Part shown: positions 35,662 through 43,687 of the stretch, piece by piece
How the letters are laid out: each line of letters begins with the position of its first letter
How positions within the stretch are numbered: the stretch's first letter is position 1
Assembly: GCA_018646675.1 (NCBI GenBank)
Contig: JABGUH010000005.1
Span: 1-64,000 of the forward strand
Direction: 5' to 3'
Length of the DNA stretch: 64,000 bases
Source: Bdellovibrionales bacterium
GTDB lineage: Bacteria > Bdellovibrionota > Bacteriovoracia > Bacteriovoracales > Bacteriovoracaceae
Notes under the pieces: generated by a model
Database searches by the model: none
The model's input: only the letters and a program-made list of their open reading frames with translations
Told to the model about the DNA's origin: nothing
Program-made: the position numbers and the translations under genes

Positions 35662-36615
35662 ATGCTAGATAGCCATGGCCGCAACATTCATAAATTGAGA
35701 ATCTCGGTAACTGAGAGTTGTCAGCTAAAGTGCAGTTACTGTATGCCAGAGCACCCAAATTTCCCTAAAAATGAAGAGTATCTGTCGATTGATGAGATTA
35801 TCTATTTGGTTGCTAAATTAGCAGATTTGGGGGGAATTGATCAGGTTCGTCTCACCGGTGGAGAGCCACTTCTTCGTAAGGGAGTTGGCAAATTAATCTC
35901 AATCTTAAAAAAGATAGGTATCCCATTTGTTGGTCTGACAACCAATGCTCTACTATTAGAGCAACGTGTTGATCAGCTTCATAGTTACGGAGTTGATGCG
36001 ATCAATGTCAGTTTAGATACATTAAACCCCGAACGGTTTTCACGGATGTGTAAGCAAACTGGTTTGCAACGAGTACTGGGTGGGATAAAGGCAGCTCGTG
36101 ACCTTGATATTCCGGTAAAGACTAATACTGTTTTAATTCGAGGGGAGAATGATGATGAGATAATACCCATCATAAAATATGCAAATGAGATTGGGGTGAT
36201 GCCTCGTTTTCTGGAGTTGATGAGCATTGGCTCTGGTAATGATCAACACCATTATCGCCATGTTAGTTATTTAGAAGTATTAAAGAAAGTGGAGCGTGAG
36301 CTAGGAACCGTAACGATTATACCTGTTCCTTGCGATTCGACCGCAATGCTCTATCAGGTAGGAGAGCTTCGCTTTGGAATTATCGCCTCAGAGAATAAAC
36401 CTTTTTGTCAGGATTGCTCTCGTCTTCGTCTTTCTGCTAAAGGCTTGCTTTTTGGTTGCTTGATGAATAGTGATGGTTTTGATACTCGTGAGTATATTCG
36501 ATCATTAGAGTTTGATGAAGAAAATTTTGTTCGTTTCTTAGCGCAGGTCATTTCGACTAAACCACTAGAGAGAATAATTGGTTCCGAGAACCGAATGAAT
36601 ATCTTAGGGGGGTAG
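35662..36615 (+). CDS. moaA: GTP 3',8-cyclase (radical SAM)
   Basis: The 317-residue enzyme catalyses the first step of Moco synthesis from GTP. The radical-SAM cluster is Cys20, Cys24 and Cys27 in SCQLKCSYC. The second cluster is in PFCQDCSRLRLSAKGLLFGC. The C-terminal Gly-Gly required for activity is present (MNILGG). LTGGEPLLRKG binds SAM. It follows moeA by 9 bp. Confidence 0.95.
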   Translation: MLDSHGRNIHKLRISVTESCQLKCSYCMPEHPNFPKNEEYLSIDEIIYLVAKLADLGGIDQVRLTGGEPLLRKGVGKLISILKKIGIPFVGLTTNALLLEQRVDQLHSYGVDAINVSLDTLNPERFSRMCKQTGLQRVLGGIKAARDLDIPVKTNTVLIRGENDDEIIPIIKYANEIGVMPRFLELMSIGSGNDQHHYRHVSYLEVLKKVERELGTVTIIPVPCDSTAMLYQVGELRFGIIASENKPFCQDCSRLRLSAKGLLFGCLMNSDGFDTREYIRSLEFDEENFVRFLAQVISTKPLERIIGSENRMNILGG

Positions 36616-36621
36616 CTGGTC

Positions 36622-37104
36622 ATGAGTAGTAGTAAGATATCAACCCATGTTAATAGTCACGGCAACTACCATATGGTAGATGTGGGTGTTAAAGATAGTA
36701 GTAAACGTCATGCTCGTGCCGAGGCAGTGATAGAAGTTGGTCGAGACCTCTATCACCAACTGCAAACAAGTGGCGAAACTAAAAAAGGGGATGTTTTTTC
36801 AGTTGCAGTTGTGGCCGGAATTATGGCCGCCAAAAACTGCTCCGGATTGATTCCTCTCTGTCACCCTCTTGCACTTTCAAAAGTGGAGATCAACTATGAT
36901 TTTGTTGATCAGAAGGTCCGTTTTGAATCAATTGTTGAGTGTTATGGGAAGACGGGGGTTGAGATGGAAGCATTAGTGGCGGCAAACATTGCGGCACTAA
37001 CCCTCTATGATATGTGTAAATCAATTTGGAAGGGGATTACGATTGAGTCTGTCCGTCTTCTCCATAAAAGTGGAGGGAGTTCAGGAGAGTACTATGCTAG
37101 CTAG
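36622..37104 (+). CDS. moaC: Cyclic pyranopterin monophosphate synthase
   Basis: The 160-residue protein acts after MoaA to make cPMP. Family motifs are MVDVGVKDSSKRHARAEA, GIMAAKNCSGLIPLCHPL, and TGVEMEALVAANIAALTLYDM. Length is normal. It is 6 bp after moaA, with a G-rich ribosome-binding site, and overlaps the next gene by 11 bp. Confidence 0.95.
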   Translation: MSSSKISTHVNSHGNYHMVDVGVKDSSKRHARAEAVIEVGRDLYHQLQTSGETKKGDVFSVAVVAGIMAAKNCSGLIPLCHPLALSKVEINYDFVDQKVRFESIVECYGKTGVEMEALVAANIAALTLYDMCKSIWKGITIESVRLLHKSGGSSGEYYAS

Positions 37105-37606
37105 TGATCAGGGCCTTAAATTTGCTATTGTCGTTGTCTCAACTTCTAGAAGTTATAGTAATGACCAAGTTATTCCAGAGCTATCCCAATGGATTGTGCA
37201 GCAAGCCAAAGGAGAGGTGGTTGATGCTCTGATTGTTAAGGATCAGATCAATAGTATTCAAGAGGCCATAATCTCTTTGGGAGAGAAGAGTGCCCAGGTG
37301 ATTTTGGTTAGTGGAGGGACAGGGATATCTCCTGATGATGTTACTCCAGAGGCACTAAAACCACTATATAGTCGATCCCTTCCTGGCTTTGATGAAGGAA
37401 TGCGCCGTTATTCTGAGAGTAAGACCCCTTACGCTCTAGTCTCGCGGGGAGTCTCAGGGATTTTTCAGGAGAAACTAGTCATCTCACTTCCAGGTAGCCC
37501 TAGGGGAGCAGTGGAAAATATTAACTTTCTGCTCCCTCTCTTGACGCACTCGGTAAAGAAGATGGCTGGAGATAGAACTCCCTGTCAGAAAGGGCATGAG
37601 AGTTGA
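37094..37606 (+). CDS. Molybdopterin adenylyltransferase-like protein (MoaB/Mog)
   Basis: The 170-residue protein carries VLVSGGTGISPDDVTPEAL, PGFDEGMRRYS, and SLPGSPRGAVENI, which define the MoaB/Mog adenylyltransferases. These activate molybdopterin before MoeA adds metal. ATG 37094 follows AGGAG and overlaps the end of moaC; an in-frame extension upstream to 37007 runs inside moaC and is rejected. It completes the locus. Assignment between MoaB and Mog is not settled. Confidence 0.92.
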   Translation: MLASDQGLKFAIVVVSTSRSYSNDQVIPELSQWIVQQAKGEVVDALIVKDQINSIQEAIISLGEKSAQVILVSGGTGISPDDVTPEALKPLYSRSLPGFDEGMRRYSESKTPYALVSRGVSGIFQEKLVISLPGSPRGAVENINFLLPLLTHSVKKMAGDRTPCQKGHES

Positions 37607-37650
37607 CTTTATCCTTGAACTAGTTTAGAAATTGCTGGTTATAGTTACAG

Positions 37651-37656
37651 TTATAA
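37651..37656 (+). promoter_or_regulatory. Candidate -10 element for rpsP
   Basis: TATAAT lies 20 bp upstream of the rpsP start. An alternative is TTGAAC (37615-37620), 18-nt spacer and TATAGT (37639-37644). Either could drive rpsP separately from the Moco cluster. Confidence 0.4.
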
Positions 37657-37676
37657 TTAGCCGTAGGAGTAGGTAG

Positions 37677-37922
37677 ATGATTAAAATTAGGTTGGCCAGA
37701 GGTGGCAGGAGCAAGAAGCCTGTGTACTCTATTGTTGCAGCAGACTCACGCTTTCCTCGTGATGGTCGATATTTAGAGCGTTTGGGACAGTATGATCCTA
37801 ATCGTGAAGAGCTTCTAACCCAGGTAAACGCTGAAGGGATTGGGAAGTGGGTTGCCAAGGGGGCAATCCTCTCAGATACCGTTCGCTCCCTTTTAAAAGC
37901 TCAAAAGATAGAGATTCAGTAG
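37677..37922 (+). CDS. rpsP: 30S ribosomal protein S16
   Basis: The 81-residue protein is a full-length S16: MIKIRLARGGRSKKPVYSIVAADSRFPRDGRYLERLGQYDP. TAGGAG precedes the ATG. It is followed by khpA, an order common in bacteria, but rimM, trmD and rplS, which often follow, are missing here. Confidence 0.97.
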   Translation: MIKIRLARGGRSKKPVYSIVAADSRFPRDGRYLERLGQYDPNREELLTQVNAEGIGKWVAKGAILSDTVRSLLKAQKIEIQ

Positions 37923-38004
37923 GTTTTTTGTCAAAAGCAAGTTTTCATGTTGCTAGCTAGGTTTTGACTCTTTGCTTTGAGTCGTAATCTAATCTAAGCT
38001 AAGA

Positions 38005-38033
38005 TTGTTTGTCGTGGATTCTTGTGCGATAAT
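38005..38033 (+). promoter_or_regulatory. Candidate sigma-70-type promoter for khpA
   Basis: TTGTTT (38005-38010), a 17-nt spacer and GATAAT (38028-38033) preceded by TGC make a plausible extended promoter, 35 bp before the khpA start. Confidence 0.45.
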
Positions 38034-38068
38034 ACTGTTTTGCTCCAAGTCCAAGAGGGTGGTAAAAG

Positions 38069-38311
38069 ATGAGCAGTGAGTTAAAAGATTTAATCGGTTT
38101 TATTAGTAAGTCACTAGTTGATATGCCTGATTCCGTGGAAGTGAAGGAAATTGTTGGTGAGCAGACAACAGTGATTGAGCTGCGAGTTGATAAATCAGAT
38201 CTAGGTAAAGTAATTGGGCGTAAGGGGCGTACTGCTCAGGCCCTAAGAACTATCTTAAACGCAGCCTCAACCAAGCTTAAAAAACGCTCTGTCTTGGAGA
38301 TTTTAGAGTAG
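38069..38311 (+). CDS. khpA: KH-domain RNA-binding protein KhpA
   Basis: The 80-residue protein is a single KH domain with its GxxG loop in [17 protein letters not shown], the KhpA/YlqC family. Homologues bind RNA and, with KhpB, influence cell-wall synthesis and division in Gram-positives. A G-rich stretch lies before ATG 38069. Its gene follows rpsP by 146 bp. Confidence 0.93.
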   Translation: MSSELKDLIGFISKSLVDMPDSVEVKEIVGEQTTVIELRVDKSDLGKVIGRKGRTAQALRTILNAASTKLKKRSVLEILE

Positions 38312-38327
38312 TTTAGGCCCCCCTAAA
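38312..38327. terminator. Small convergent hairpin after khpA
   Basis: TTTAGG and CCTAAA (38312-38317, 38322-38327) form a 6-bp stem immediately after the khpA stop, overlapping the end of the convergent exonuclease gene. Neither side has a good U-tract. Confidence 0.3.
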
Positions 38328-38910
38328 GGTCACCTAATAGTTCAAAATAGATTTTAGCAGTATTTACAGCATCGTCCATCGCGTTGTGTGCTACCTCTCC
38401 CATCTTAAAATGTTCCATCAATCCAGAACCCTTCCGAGCCTTTTGCGGTAGATCCTCTCTATCGGCCAAAAAGATGGCAACAGATGATAGGTCTAGTGTC
38501 TGATGGTGGAAGTGCTCTCTAATCCAACTACGCCCCAGATCCCGGTTCAACAGAGGGAAGTCCAGAGCATTTAAGGACTTCCCAAATAGGATAATCTGAT
38601 CGCCACCATCAAGGTTAAAATAACTTTTAACCTTAGCCGAAGTCAGATAGGTAGTTAGTTCTTGCTTGAACTGGGAGATTGTAATTCCATCTTGGTGTGC
38701 TTTATTAATTAGCTCAAAATTATTTTTCACTACCCAAGGATTAAGCTTTGGCCTTAACTCCTCAAAGCTTGGGCAGCTAATGTAGAAGTGACGTCCCAGA
38801 TCTGTTGCAATGGTTTTTTCTGTAGCATCGAATGGAACCATGGCAAACTCAATTATGTAGTCATGATCATCTAAGCCGGTCGCTTCCAAGTCAAACGATA
38901 GATAGCGCAT
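38323..38910 (-). CDS. DEDDh 3'-5' exonuclease (DnaQ/RNase T fold)
   Basis: The 195-residue protein begins YLSFDLEATGLDDHDYIIEF, giving metal ligands Asp7 and Glu9, and ends with AHNAMDDAVNTAKIYF, the conserved His and Asp. A middle block LNALDFPLLNRDL carries the third Asp. The fold is shared by DnaQ epsilon, RNase T and other exonucleases; substrate cannot be assigned. Confidence 0.88.
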   Translation of the reverse strand: MRYLSFDLEATGLDDHDYIIEFAMVPFDATEKTIATDLGRHFYISCPSFEELRPKLNPWVVKNNFELINKAHQDGITISQFKQELTTYLTSAKVKSYFNLDGGDQIILFGKSLNALDFPLLNRDLGRSWIREHFHHQTLDLSSVAIFLADREDLPQKARKGSGLMEHFKMGEVAHNAMDDAVNTAKIYFELLGDL

Positions 38911-38952
38911 TATGGTACAAAACTCCCTTTTATTTGTTTATTAATCTTCTCG

Positions 38953-39858
38953 TTACAACAGAGTTGCTACAAGTGGACAGTGATCACTAACTTCTTTAAA
39001 ATTCGCACCCAGCTCCACATAAGGGGTGTCCTGACAGGAGTACTGTTGGCAGTGAGCATAGAGCTGGGTTCTCTGCCCAGTAAATAGATCAAGCATGGTG
39101 TTACTAACCAATATATGATCAACTAGTACTCCACGGTACTTGCCATTACCATTTCGTCCACCCCACCAGTAGTAGCTACAGCCCATGTCCTGAGTAAGAT
39201 CAATCAGGTTGTTTTTTGCAACAAAGTCAATAAATGTTTGGTGGTTGTGGTTACCGAGATTATAATCGGTGGTGTTAAAATCTCCTAGGAAGATATAGTT
39301 CTCATCTCCACTGGCCAGATACTCTTGGCGCATCTGCTCGATGATTTTGTACTGCTTGGCCCGGATATCTGCACTCTGTTGCAGACTGCCTGCTTTTAGA
39401 TGAAGATTGACTGCAATAAAGGGGATGGCCGGACGCTCTCCCTCCTGTTTTAAAATGAAGTGCCCCACAGCACCTGGCCGGCCACCACGGCTGCAGATGT
39501 TCATTGAGAGGCGTTTGTCTTCTTGAAAATCGACTAAGGTTAGAAGACTTTTACGATAGATAAATCCCAGTTTCTGTCTACCAGCACCACCACAATTGGT
39601 TAGCTTAACCTGGTACTCGGGCAGATTATTGGCGACAAAACTTATAAAATTATCACTGCTTATAATCTCCTGAACAGCATAGAGATCGGCATCTACCGTT
39701 TTGAGAAGTTTTAGTAGAGATTTTTTATTGGTGTGGGTTCTGCGCCGGTAGTCATAATCAAAATTTCTAATATTGTAGGAAGCAACTTTAAATTCGGCCA
39801 GCAGGGTAGCCGAATATAGAAAAAGCAGAAAGAGGAATAGTAATTTTATTCGCAACAT
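38953..39858 (-). CDS. Exported endonuclease/exonuclease/phosphatase-family protein
   Basis: The 301-residue protein has a signal peptide (LLFLFLLFLYSATLLA) followed by an EEP domain: SYNIRNFD, AVQEI, VNLHLKAGSL, FLGDFNTTDYN, and SDHCPLVATLL at the C-terminus. These supply the metal and catalytic His/Asp/Asn residues. Exported EEP proteins are often nucleases, so extracellular DNA or RNA degradation is a reasonable guess. The ATG at 39858 has GGATT about 11 nt upstream. Confidence 0.87.
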   Translation of the reverse strand: MLRIKLLFLFLLFLYSATLLAEFKVASYNIRNFDYDYRRRTHTNKKSLLKLLKTVDADLYAVQEIISSDNFISFVANNLPEYQVKLTNCGGAGRQKLGFIYRKSLLTLVDFQEDKRLSMNICSRGGRPGAVGHFILKQEGERPAIPFIAVNLHLKAGSLQQSADIRAKQYKIIEQMRQEYLASGDENYIFLGDFNTTDYNLGNHNHQTFIDFVAKNNLIDLTQDMGCSYYWWGGRNGNGKYRGVLVDHILVSNTMLDLFTGQRTQLYAHCQQYSCQDTPYVELGANFKEVSDHCPLVATLL

Positions 39859-40006
39859 ATATAGTGCAATCCTAAGTCAATAATAGAAGACACTAAAACG
39901 CTACAGATAGAAAAGCATAAGGACAAGTAATAATTTTTTTAGCTAGAGTAATTATGTTTTTACGCTCTGTTTATAACTTTTGTAATTACCTAATAATAGA
40001 GTAAGT

Positions 40007-40024
40007 TACCCAATATCTTGGGTA
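40007..40024 (-). terminator. Candidate hairpin after the 41368-40046 gene
   Basis: TACCCAA (40007-40013) and TTGGGTA (40018-40024) form a 7-bp stem with TATC loop 22 bp beyond the lipoprotein stop on the minus strand. The T-rich part precedes the hairpin, so termination efficiency is doubtful. Confidence 0.35.
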
Positions 40025-40045
40025 TTTAAATTAAAAAAAAGTTAA

Positions 40046-41368
40046 TTATTGACAGTTTAGATCCTCTTGGTGGCGCGGGTCAATTATCATCGCAGCTGGG
40101 CGTTGGTGATCAAAATTTGCTGCCATCCAGATCATGCCAATGGACCTAGTATGGAGTAGCACTCTGTTCTCCTGTAGGAGTTTCATCATCTCTTTTTTAT
40201 CTCCTCGTGATGATTCATAAAGAAGTCGAGAGGGGTTCTCTAGGTGCAGTCTGCGAGGTAGAGAGAGTAGTTGCTCTACTGGTACCATCGAATGTTGGGG
40301 GGAGTTCCAGTTAGTGATTAATTGGTATAGAGGTTGGCCCGGATCTCGTTCGCCAGTGGAGATAACTGCATAGAGGCTTTTTTGTTGGTGGTGTTCAATA
40401 CTACATAAAACAGAAGGAACTGTTCGTTGTGGCCGTATTTTATCATGGAGTAGAAGGGTCTTTTGATAAGATGCAAGATTTTTAATTAGTTGTGAAGAGA
40501 TGGCAATTAAACTCTCACCGTTGGAATGGATAATGCCGAAACTATTTCCGGTGATCTTCGAAGGTGCAATGGGATATATTCTATGTTGATACAAGTTTAG
40601 ATCAATATTACACTGGGCGGTTGTTGCGGTGTTATTCAGAGGCTGGTAGGTAAACAGATGGGTGTTTTTTTTTGCCAGCGTCTGGTCGGTACGTTTTTTT
40701 TGCTTAAAATAAGAAGAGATCACTTTTGAAAAATTGAGTCGTGGAAGAGTCTCACCTGCACGTAAGGGTTGTCCGCCCTTAAAGTAGTATTTTGTAAGGA
40801 CTGCGGAGTTCTTTAATTCAGATTGGTTGTCCCGAACAAAGTTTTCCATTGTAGAGTCAATCGCTACCGTTTTGGGGAAATTATAATTCATCATCTCTGC
40901 TATCTGGATCAAAGAGTAACGGCTTTGGCTTTTAATTAGTAAATATTCCAGCCCATTTAAATAACTTTGGTGGGCGACATCATCTTCTGTCATTTGGGAC
41001 GCAATTGGCGTAAAGCTGGTGTAGTTACTTTTACCGTTAACAGTATGGAGTAGTTGAAGGTGAGAGTAGGGGGAGGATAGATCAGGACGTAGATTCATCT
41101 GCCAGAGGGCGAGTAGTACAAACTTGTCAGTAAGCGACAAGTTATTATCTTTTGATATCTTCTTTATAGCACCAAGGTAACTAGTGACTGCGTTGGAGTT
41201 AGAGCTAACGACACTAATTTGTTTATTGGAGGGAATACAGATTACTGTTTTTTGCGACTGAACTTTATCAACCAGTGAAGCTTGTTGTTCCTCCATCTTA
41301 ATTAGATAGGAGCAAGAGTTGAGCAGCAGTAGTAACGGGAGAATGTATTTCAAATAATGTTTACTCAT
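40046..41368 (-). CDS. Lipoprotein, function unknown
   Basis: The 440-residue product begins with a lipoprotein signal (YILPLLLLLNSC, Cys19). I start at ATG 41368, which overlaps the stop of the upstream gene by 8 nt; a longer in-frame version to 41437 would lie inside that gene. The sequence is rich in Leu, Ser and Gln and has no motif I recognise. It is translated in tandem with the 113-residue gene upstream, so the two are likely functional partners. Confidence 0.75.
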   Translation of the reverse strand: MSKHYLKYILPLLLLLNSCSYLIKMEEQQASLVDKVQSQKTVICIPSNKQISVVSSNSNAVTSYLGAIKKISKDNNLSLTDKFVLLALWQMNLRPDLSSPYSHLQLLHTVNGKSNYTSFTPIASQMTEDDVAHQSYLNGLEYLLIKSQSRYSLIQIAEMMNYNFPKTVAIDSTMENFVRDNQSELKNSAVLTKYYFKGGQPLRAGETLPRLNFSKVISSYFKQKKRTDQTLAKKNTHLFTYQPLNNTATTAQCNIDLNLYQHRIYPIAPSKITGNSFGIIHSNGESLIAISSQLIKNLASYQKTLLLHDKIRPQRTVPSVLCSIEHHQQKSLYAVISTGERDPGQPLYQLITNWNSPQHSMVPVEQLLSLPRRLHLENPSRLLYESSRGDKKEMMKLLQENRVLLHTRSIGMIWMAANFDHQRPAAMIIDPRHQEDLNCQ

Positions 41369-41702
41369 TAAGTGGATAAAAACCCTCGACTTGATCAAAC
41401 TTTTCTTGGTCGTTTTTGTAGATGGAGAAATCATCATCCATCTTCAAATCCTCGGTGTGGCAGCTACAATTTTTAACGGTGAAGATTACCCACATCCCGG
41501 AATGATCCTGACTGTGATGGGTCTCGGTGTTGACTGAAATGATATGGTAACCCCGATTAATAAAATTATAAAATAGTTGATCGAACTCCTTTTCTCTGTA
41601 GCCCGTCTGTCTGGGAGGAGGAGCCGGAATATAATAGGTAAACGTTTGGATATTGGGCCGGTCCCACAGTCTATGCCATAAATGCTTAATAAAAGTGAAC
41701 AT
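41361..41702 (-). CDS. Small protein, function unknown
   Basis: The 113-residue protein contains an aromatic- and proline-rich N-terminus (TYYIPAPPPRQTGYREKEFD) and two vicinal cysteines (NCSC). There is no signal peptide. It resembles no family I can name. The overlap with the downstream lipoprotein start argues for a real gene in a two-gene unit. Confidence 0.65.
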   Translation of the reverse strand: MFTFIKHLWHRLWDRPNIQTFTYYIPAPPPRQTGYREKEFDQLFYNFINRGYHIISVNTETHHSQDHSGMWVIFTVKNCSCHTEDLKMDDDFSIYKNDQEKFDQVEGFYPLNE

Positions 41703-41925
41703 TAACTTTGTACTCCAATTTTATAATTACACTTCTATCCTACTGAGCTGCCTATTTAAAAGTCAATTTTATTGATACGATCTTTACCTATCTCGATTAA
41801 GAAACTGATTAGTCGGGCAAAGATTGCCCAAATGTTTTTTTCTGTTCTCCTATCAAATATCGGTTATAATCAAAGGGTGAGTAATAGGAAGTTACTTGCT
41901 CTTTTAGGCAGGATGCCGCGAAGAA

Positions 41926-41957
41926 AAAGAGGGGCCTTGTGCAGGAGGCCCCTCTTT
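41926..41957 (-). terminator. Strong terminator of the cNMP-fold gene
   Basis: A perfect 12-bp stem (41926-41937 / 41946-41957, 8-nt loop) rich in G and C lies right after the minus-strand stop at 41962. On the minus strand it runs into TTTTTCTT, a good U-tract. On the plus strand CTTTCATTTT follows, so it may work both ways. Confidence 0.85.
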
Positions 41958-41961
41958 CATT

Positions 41962-42297
41962 TTAAGAGCAGTATTTTTTTAATTTTTCTAATTCACTTCT
42001 AATTGTACTTTTATCGATCATTATAACTTTGGATCCCGCTTGAATCTTTACAGCGAATGCGGATGGTCTCTCTTGGATAATTTCTTGGTGCCCAATAAAG
42101 CTACCCGGGGGGAGACGGTCGATCTCTTTTTTTCGGCGATAGGTAATCAATTCACCCTCGAGTAGAATAATTCCACTGTGAGGAATTTGATGTTCATAAT
42201 AAAGATATGCATCTTTTTTAAATAACAAGATATCGTAACAATCTTTAATACGATGAAGATGTTGTGGTTCAAAGTGAGATAATTGTAGAGAGCGCAT
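41962..42297 (-). CDS. Stand-alone cyclic-nucleotide-binding-fold protein
   Basis: The 111-residue protein is only a CRP-type sensor beta barrel: GIILLEGELITYRRKKEIDRLPPGSFIGHQEII, with no helix-turn-helix. The classical Arg-Ala-Ala cAMP-binding stretch is not clear, so the ligand is unknown. It lies 73 bp downstream of the full-length Crp/Fnr regulator on the same strand and ends in a strong terminator, so the two may form one transcript. A regulatory partner role is inference. Confidence 0.75.
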   Translation of the reverse strand: MRSLQLSHFEPQHLHRIKDCYDILLFKKDAYLYYEHQIPHSGIILLEGELITYRRKKEIDRLPPGSFIGHQEIIQERPSAFAVKIQAGSKVIMIDKSTIRSELEKLKKYCS

Positions 42298-42370
42298 AAC
42301 CCAGCTAGTTAAAGTTCGCGTTATTCTAGCCTGAGTGCGGCTCTGATAAAAAAGAGTAAAACTGGATTAC

Positions 42371-43093
42371 TTAATAATATAGGTCAGCAAAATCGATGAG
42401 TTTATCTTCATTGATAACGTAGATAGTCTTACCTTTTTGGGTAATGATCTCTTCATCCTTAAACTCTGTCATAAAACGAATCAGCGTCTCATTAGCAACT
42501 CCAATCATTGAAGCCATCTCTTCACGGGTCAGCTTGATGCCAATCTCCCAACTGCCATCTTCCCCCTTTTTGCCATAACTCTCTTTTAAACATAGAAGCA
42601 ATTCGGCTAGTCTTTCGCGGACATTTTTTTGAAAGAGGGATGCCACTTTCTTCTCCGCTGCACCAAGGTCTCTACTAAGCTTGTTAATGATCGATATGGC
42701 GATCGCGGGCTTGGTCTCCACTGCCTTGAAGATGAATTTTTTATCAATGAAGCAGATGGTGGAGTCCTCTAAAGCAGTTGCAGTCGCTGTATAATAATCT
42801 TCGGTAAAGAGGCTGCGGTGGCCAATTAGGTCTCCCCCCTTTGCCATTCTAACGATCGACTCCTTTCCATCATTCCCAATTTTAGATACTTTGACGGTAC
42901 CATCACTGATACAGTAGAGGCCGTATGGTGGATTTCCTTGAAAGAATAGGGTCTGGCCCTTCTTATAAAGGTTGGTAACTTTACAAGTGCTGATACTGGC
43001 CAGATCATCTCCTACGATATTGGAGAAGACTCCGCATTGTAGTGCATCGCACTTGTCGCACTCAAGTTCATGACTATTTCGCCTTGGTGTCAT
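42371..43093 (-). CDS. Crp/Fnr-family regulator with N-terminal cysteine cluster
   Basis: The 240-residue protein has an N-terminal Cys12, Cys15, Cys20 cluster (CX2CX4C), a cNMP-binding fold (GLYCISDGTVKVSK, GDLIGHRSLF), a dimerisation helix and a C-terminal helix-turn-helix (TREEMASMIGVANETLIRFM). FNR of E. coli has CX2CX5C plus a fourth Cys that hold a [4Fe-4S] oxygen sensor; the similar cluster here suggests redox or oxygen sensing. GGAG precedes the ATG. A palindrome upstream (43144-43155) could be its autoregulatory site. Confidence 0.88.
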   Translation of the reverse strand: MTPRRNSHELECDKCDALQCGVFSNIVGDDLASISTCKVTNLYKKGQTLFFQGNPPYGLYCISDGTVKVSKIGNDGKESIVRMAKGGDLIGHRSLFTEDYYTATATALEDSTICFIDKKFIFKAVETKPAIAISIINKLSRDLGAAEKKVASLFQKNVRERLAELLLCLKESYGKKGEDGSWEIGIKLTREEMASMIGVANETLIRFMTEFKDEEIITQKGKTIYVINEDKLIDFADLYY

Positions 43094-43143
43094 GCGTTAC
43101 TCCTGGTTGACTTGCCAAACATATTGAGTCTATTAAATAGTTT

Positions 43144-43155
43144 ATGTTTGAACAT
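43144..43155. promoter_or_regulatory. Palindrome upstream of the Fnr-like gene
   Basis: ATGTTTGAACAT is a 5-bp inverted repeat around TG, placed between the Fnr-like gene (51 bp away) and the divergent hpf gene. It does not match TTGAT-N4-ATCAA, but its position fits an operator. Confidence 0.35.
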
Positions 43156-43351
43156 GTTTTCCTGATAATTATCACTATTTTTTATGCCTCTTTCAGATAA
43201 AAGTAAAGGCTTTTATTCTTATATTGCAAATATGTAATACTAGTTACTCCTTGCATGAATGGGGTGATATGGCTAGACTTGATCGCAAATTACCACAGAC
43301 ATCTATTGTTAATAGCAATAGTCATAGATATTTTTTTGAAGGAGGTTATTG

Positions 43352-43654
43352 GTGGAGCTAAATATTACCTATCGACATTTGGAGTCCACCCCCTCGATTG
43401 AAGAGCAGATTAAAAAAAAGGCACGTAGGTTAAAGAAGTACTTTGATGGCAAGATATATGTTGATTGGAAGTGCTCTGTCGATCGGGGTGCTCACCACTC
43501 AGAGGTAACTGTTAGTTGGAATAGTATGAGCTACCATGCATCCTCTGCCGAAGACAGCCTATATAAGACTATTGATGATGTGATTCAAAAGTTAGAGCGA
43601 CAACTAGAGAAAAAGAACCAACAAGTTAGGGATAAGTTACATCGTAAGCATTAG
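43352..43654 (+). CDS. hpf: Ribosome hibernation-promoting factor (short HPF/RaiA family)
   Basis: The 100-residue protein MELNITYRHLESTPSIEEQI through the basic C-terminal KKNQQVRDKLHRKH is a short HPF-type factor. It binds the 30S decoding centre and silences ribosomes in stationary phase. It lacks the dimerising C-terminal domain of long HPF. The start is the GTG at 43352, 6 nt after AAGGAGG; a TTG at 43349 is too close. It diverges from the Fnr-like gene and is followed by an OmpR-type regulator. Confidence 0.9.
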   Translation: MELNITYRHLESTPSIEEQIKKKARRLKKYFDGKIYVDWKCSVDRGAHHSEVTVSWNSMSYHASSAEDSLYKTIDDVIQKLERQLEKKNQQVRDKLHRKH

Positions 43655-43687
43655 GCAAAAAGTAGATATAGTTCATTGGGTGAAGTT

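Noticed and set aside
37007-37093. N-terminal extension of the MoaB/Mog gene
   Set aside because: It runs within moaC in another frame; ATG 37094 has AGGAG and the family start.
41772-42002. 76-codon plus-strand frame
   Set aside because: It runs through the strong terminator hairpin and antisense to the cNMP-fold gene end; no ribosome-binding site.
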